Source: Saksenaea vasiformis B4078
Lineage: Eukaryota > Mucoromycota > Mucoromycetes > Mucorales > Saksenaeaceae
Assembly: GCA_000697055.1 (NCBI GenBank)
Contig: JNDT01001107.1
Location: 1 to 44,294, forward strand
Direction of reading: 5' to 3'
Length of the DNA stretch: 44,294 nucleotides
The position numbers and the translations under genes are program-made. How positions within the stretch are numbered: position 1 is the first letter of the stretch; every line of letters starts with the position of its first letter. Below are positions 39,840-44,294 of the stretch, in pieces. The notes below the pieces were generated by a model. The model ran no database searches, was not told where the DNA came from, and saw only the letters and a program-made list of their open reading frames with translations.

Positions 39840-42200
39840 CCGTAATTTACGGGAACCCAGTGGTGCACTGCAAAAGTGTCAGCGCGTACTAAACATATGA
39901 TGCCTACCCTTTTAACCGATGACGCACGGTTTTTAATGTATTCAGTATAGAATTATCTGAGATATAAATTTTTTGGATATATGAATGCCTGACAGAAAAG
40001 CAAGATCTTGACAACAAAGCTGCAAACCCAGTCTAGAAAATGGTGAAATATACGTGCGTCCTATCTTAGTATCGCACCGTATTAGCTACGGTGATACACG
40101 CGGGTGGATTGCAAGAAGGCAGACACCCATATCATACGCGATGCTTTTCCAGAATGGGGCCAAGCGTTAGTCAGCCAAAATCAATGAATATCTGCCGAAA
40201 GGTTATGCTTTTCTGAAGCCTATAAGCCATCTTCTAGTCCAGATGGTTATCTAAAGAAACATAATGAACTATCTGGCCGTGGAATAAAAATGAGAAAATA
40301 CTTATCGAAAAAGGTCGTTTTTCTTCGTCATTTCGCATGATTTGCATCTGTAAAGAAGAGAAAAGTGAAAAGCATGCTTGAGCTTCAATTTGATTCACCT
40401 TTTCATGGCTTTATCATTAGTTTATTTCCCCTGGATACAGTCTATAAAGACGAATAATGTCAATGAAGATTATTATATGTGACAAATATTTCTCTTGATG
40501 AAACGGAGGTCATCATAGACGGGATACGGAAGAACAGTAGTTCCCCCCCTTCATCATACTCATGCAGCCATTGACTACAAACGATGGATTAGCTCATACC
40601 GCGTACTTGCGAAAATTAATTCTTTACCTTTTGAAAGCGGCGAGAAACTGAAAAGAAGGGAAAAGTCGCAGACATGCTCGGATTTTTTGTCGTTTTCAAA
40701 AAAAAAAAGGTATCAGACCATAGACATTGAAAGAGATACAACGGTCGAATAAATTTTGCGCAGCGAATATCGAATTTCTGGATGCAAGAGCAAGGTTATT
40801 TTACGCTGATCCATGGATTACTTGGGATACATGCGTTGAAGTGGTTCATTGTGATAAGTTATCGTAGTACTCTAACTAGAACGTGTAAGACAACGGAAAT
40901 GCATAAACCACTTCTTTACTTTTTTGGGACTGAGATTGACCACGTGCACAGGATCATTCATGTCTACAGTTTAGACCTATCATCATTGAATACAGGATTT
41001 GACTTATCTTCAATGCCAACTACAGCTCCATTGCTTTTTATCACGCCGCTTTGCGATGCAGTGAGATGAAATATGCTCGTTAATCCATTGAATAGTAATA
41101 TTCGCTGGCACAAATCGATCGATATGCGCTATTTGTTGCAGCAAACTTTAAATCTTTAATTGATCTGCGATAAGGAACATCCATCCAGGCACTTACGACG
41201 GCAAAGGAAGGGAAAGAGATGTGCTAGCTAAACTAGAAAAGGAAGGAGAGGAACGATAAAGATCCTTTGAACGATGGCGGTGTACATCATTGATGTATCG
41301 TCGAGGATGAACCATAAATTGAGTGTTCCAGAGGGCGGGAGGGGTGTTGCTGATGGTTTGGCATGATGGGACGAAAGTGGTGGGATTTCCGAATGTCTCT
41401 TTGTTCTATTGGCTGCTTTTAACTGTCTAAGACGGTTTAAACAACCTATTTGTAAGATAGACCAAAATCTGCAATTCCTAAAATTTGTGCACGATGTAAC
41501 AGTTTTGGCTACGCGCCGGCTGACTTCACAAACCCGAAAGTGCTAGTGACTCCGATGCATTAACTTTCCATTATTCTTTATACCGATCAAATCATAAACT
41601 AATGTCGTCTCACATCGTATTCTGATATTATAGTGCTTACTTTCTTGATCTTTGTTCATATGTTCGTTACTATGGGAAGAGGGCTCCCTGACGTGCCAGC
41701 GTTAAATGGATATTGTGGCCTTGTTGACTTTGTTAGCTATGAAGGCTCTGCTCGAAACTGTATACACTATTGGACAGGTGTCGAGGGAAGAAAAGATGTC
41801 CTGTTATGAAAGAATAGCACTTTGGACGTAGGCATAGGCTTAAGCTACCTGGTTGCTCATACCACCACTAACTCCTTTAATTGATTCGAACTACTTCGCA
41901 AACCCTATGGGTTGATGTACGTTCTTCTACCCCATGTAATGATCTAATGTGGTTCAAAGAAACTTGCACCGTATGAAATATTATTGTTTGGCGTTTTCAC
42001 CTCCGCTTAGCATAAACGTTATGGAATTTAAGCGGAGCGATTTGGAGCGTCCAGACTGATAAATGGATGACAGGCACTACGACACATCTTTCTTTATTTT
42101 CGACGAGTTCTTGCAATCAAAATGAGGAACTGACAACGAGTTTAACTGGCAGAGTTACCTCTTTTAGGTGCTATCGTCTGAGACTATCAATAGTTTAGTC
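39840..42200. other. Gene-poor block
   Basis: The Clf1 promoter lies at its left end. The longest frame (40782-41069, plus, 95 codons from ATG) has no recognisable motif. Nothing else was seen: no RNA genes, repeats or transposon domains. Confidence 0.5.
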
Positions 42201-42211
42201 GATTTCTGGCA

Positions 42212-42835
42212 CCTGAAGGAAATTTGAGCAGAGACCGGCAAGACGTCAATCGGAGCACAACAGCTGCCAATCAAGAAAGCGAAAGCGTTCGAAACCAACA
42301 TAAAGGAAACCTTTCCAGTGAAGGGAATACGGATCACGATGGCGATATTAACCTTATTAGCATAGCGCAAAAACCAGACGATCATGGAATTGTAGATGTG
42401 CAGGATGGAAGTGAAAATACACAGAGCCATGAAGACGGTGTGGACATAGGCAGAAACAAGGATGCTAGCCTGTATGACGATTCAATTAACCAAAACGATG
42501 AATGGGAGCAATTCAAACATGGCAAGAAATACTATCGTGGATAGAGACTACATTAAAGCGATGCACTGGTACAGAAAGGCGGCTGACCAAGGAAACGCTG
42601 GTGCGCAAACCAAACTGGGGCGATATGTACTACTACGGACAAGGCGTGCGTGTGGACAGCAATAAAGCAGTTGGATGGTATCAAAGGCAGCAAAATCAAG
42701 GAAATGTATATGCGCAATTCGATCTTGGCAATGTTTTCAGACATGATAAGAAAGATGCCGACAAAGCACTGATGGTGTCAAAAAGCGGTTGATCAAGGAA
42801 ACGAACATGCTCAAGGGATACTTGATGATCTATGA
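42212..42835 (+). pseudogene. Broken Sel1-like repeat gene
   Basis: An N-terminal acidic, low-complexity stretch in one frame runs into Sel1-like repeats continuing in a second, third and then the first frame again. Frame changes fall near 42537 (after GKKYYRG), 42616-42621 (a GGGG run) and 42770-42773; each looks like one extra base. Repeat signatures are clear: AMHWYRKAADQGNAGAQ, GQGVRVDSNKAVGWYQ and KAVDQGNEHAQG. A TGA at 42833-42835 ends the last frame. No ATG or upstream exon is evident. It is related in kind to the intact Sel1 protein at 11309-12892 but not obviously a copy. Short introns cannot explain the shifts. Decay is the simplest reading; assembly errors are the alternative. Confidence 0.75.
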
Positions 42836-43412
42836 AGAGGTAGAGGGAAAAATAATTAGAATAAAAGGTATGATAGTATATCTGTGTGATTTATTAAGTC
42901 TTAGTGTTCCTATGGCCGTATAAATGAGCTTTGAAGCAATAAATCCTAAGCCTCATGTACAGAGACATTAGAAATAGAACATAAAGAAAATATCTTTTCT
43001 ACGTTCATCCCACTACATAGACCTTTATACTCTGCATGATGCCTTCAGTATTGTAACACATGAAATAGAGAAATCAAAGTTGGTGGCACCATTGCCATTG
43101 TGTCTCTTTCTTGGTACGCTTCATTGTGCGTATTCATTCACATAGATAAACAGATATCCTGCCATCGGCAGTAATCCTTCTATATAACGATTTAGTTATT
43201 GAATTGAAATGTTTGACAAAGCCAGGGGCATTATTTCAACCGATATAAAGTTAAACGTCTGATCGAGCTTTCTCATGTTTGGCATTTGATGCGATTTGGA
43301 CTAGACATTCCAAGGATGTCAATAAAAGGGGGATATTATAGCTCATAGATACGTCCTTTTACGGTGAAACAAAAGGCGACATTTACGATATCATCTCTTT
43401 CTTTACCTTTAA
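42836..43412. other. Intergenic region
   Basis: It separates the Sel1 relic from the terminal gene and carries the latter's presumed promoter. No coding signal. Confidence 0.5.
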
Positions 43413-44267
43413 ATGAGCTTCTCGTCCAAAGTAATTAGGACAATCTATCTATCTATGCGCGCTTGTCTAACACTTTCAACAGTTGAGTAAATTTTTAGCG
43501 TACGATGTTTTCAATCGGTGCACACGAGGACTCCAATTCGATGGATATACTGCTGATTGCTCTGCAATGCAGCTTGAGGAGGGAACAGATAATATGCTAA
43601 GGCTTCTCCATGAGTATCCTTGTGACGAACAATTTGTAGAGGAGATATGCACAAAGACCATCGATCCGGATGACTTCATGGATGAACCGTTGTTTGATGA
43701 CAGTTTTCACAAGTCACCGTACAAAAAGTACGCATATGATATTGCCGCTGCAACTAGTTTCTGTGCACGTATACATAATCATCAATTATCTAACAAAGAT
43801 GCAGTCGAATATACAGTTTCTTATGTTTCCTGGGGTGAAGTAAAGTCCTACGCGGCGTTTTACGAATATTAAAACTGACAAAACTTACACTAGGTTCATC
43901 TGTCTCCCGAAGTTATCAAAGCCACCTCTAGTTTCAAGCAAGCTGTGCAACATGCTTTGACGGAAGACACCGACGAGAAGAAGTATGAAGCGCTACAACG
44001 CGTATTTGGACATTTTGGGTATTACTATCCGTCAAAGGTCTTACTTGGTACTATGAGCAGATGTGAAACATAAGCTAACAATTTGCTACCTTAGGTGGTT
44101 TACTGGCCTGTAGAAAGGAAGGCTTAAAGGTCCAAAGAGGAAGCATAACAGATGCCGTACATAAAGAAATCTGCTCCAGCGGTGATATAGCAGAAAATAT
44201 TACCAAAGCAATAAAAAGGCACGGATATTGGAAAGTCATAGGTATTACCCAGGGCGTATTTTTGTAG
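43413..44267 (+). CDS. Unrecognised protein gene reaching the window end (possibly truncated)
   Basis: Proposed exons 43413-43430, 43483-43839, 43894-44047, 44095-44267 (702 nt, 233 aa to TAG 44265-44267). All three introns are 47-54 nt GT-AG with matching phase; the last has a clean GCTAAC branch-like site. The first coding exon is only 18 nt (MSFSSK) but joins in frame to SKFLAYDVFNRC. The protein is acidic and mixed alpha/beta with no signal peptide. A segment running HALTEDTDEKKYEALQ, VFGHFGYYYPSKV and LLGG recalls large uncharacterised proteins of Mucoromycota and Glomeromycotina, some described as MACPF-like, but I am not sure. After the TAG the same frame stays open (LLDKHLDRW) to the window end, so the TAG may be a nonsense change, an error, or part of a missed intron. 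Confidence 0.6.
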
Positions 44268-44294
44268 CTGCTAGACAAGCATCTTGATAGGTGG

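Noticed and set aside
40782..41069. 95-codon ATG frame on the plus strand
   Set aside because: No motif, no splice partner and mixed composition; likely chance in a gene-poor block.

Overview
The window is nuclear DNA of a filamentous fungus, most likely an early-diverging one (Mucoromycota, probably Mucorales). That placement is inference. It rests on very short GT-AG introns (mostly 46-95 nt), A/G- or C/T-rich tracts around gene ends, and the kinds of proteins present (a fused ergothioneine synthase, Sel1-repeat proteins, NXPE-like type II membrane proteins). There are no prokaryotic operons and no CRISPR array, and I recognised no rRNA or tRNA. I built the gene models by hand from splice sites, reading-frame phase and family motifs; in every multi-exon model the exon lengths sum to a multiple of three.

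Layout: 1-3.0 kb has no recognisable gene. 3.1-5.1 kb (+) holds a DUF1772-type membrane protein and a FAR-17a/AIG1 lipid hydrolase with five coding exons. 5.3-9.25 kb (-) holds the ergothioneine synthase Egt1 followed 155 nt later by a TLD (OXR1-type) protein, two genes tied to oxidative stress. 9.3-11.3 kb is gene-poor with one orphan coding-like patch. 11.3-15.9 kb (-) holds a Sel1-repeat protein and nuclear poly(A) polymerase (nine exons). 16-19 kb is gene-poor. 19.07-19.71 kb (+) is a small secreted, probably membrane-anchored protein. 20.3-26.9 kb (-) is the U5 snRNP helicase Brr2 in one uninterrupted 2201-codon frame. 26.9-29.7 kb is gene-poor with an orphan TATA promoter. 29.8-31.5 kb (+) is an NXPE/PC-esterase-like Golgi-type protein that seems to lack its catalytic Ser and His. 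31.8-34.2 kb (-) holds a WDR89-like WD40 protein and Mediator subunit 8. 34.9-37.05 kb (+) is a 12-exon ALDH3-type fatty aldehyde dehydrogenase ending in SKL, a peroxisomal signal. 37.3-39.7 kb (-) is the splicing factor Clf1/CRNKL1. 39.9-42.2 kb is gene-poor. 42.2-42.8 kb (+) is a broken Sel1-repeat gene. 43.4-44.27 kb (+) is an unrecognised gene whose frame runs past a TAG to the window end.

Functional themes: mRNA processing (Brr2, Clf1, poly(A) polymerase) and transcription (Med8); redox defence (Egt1, TLD); lipid and aldehyde metabolism (FAR-17a/AIG1, peroxisomal ALDH3). This is mostly housekeeping chromosome. I found no convincing new multi-gene system. The most unusual items are the apparent pseudo-esterase, the Egt1-TLD pair, the terminal unknown gene, and several splice choices that would change a protein.
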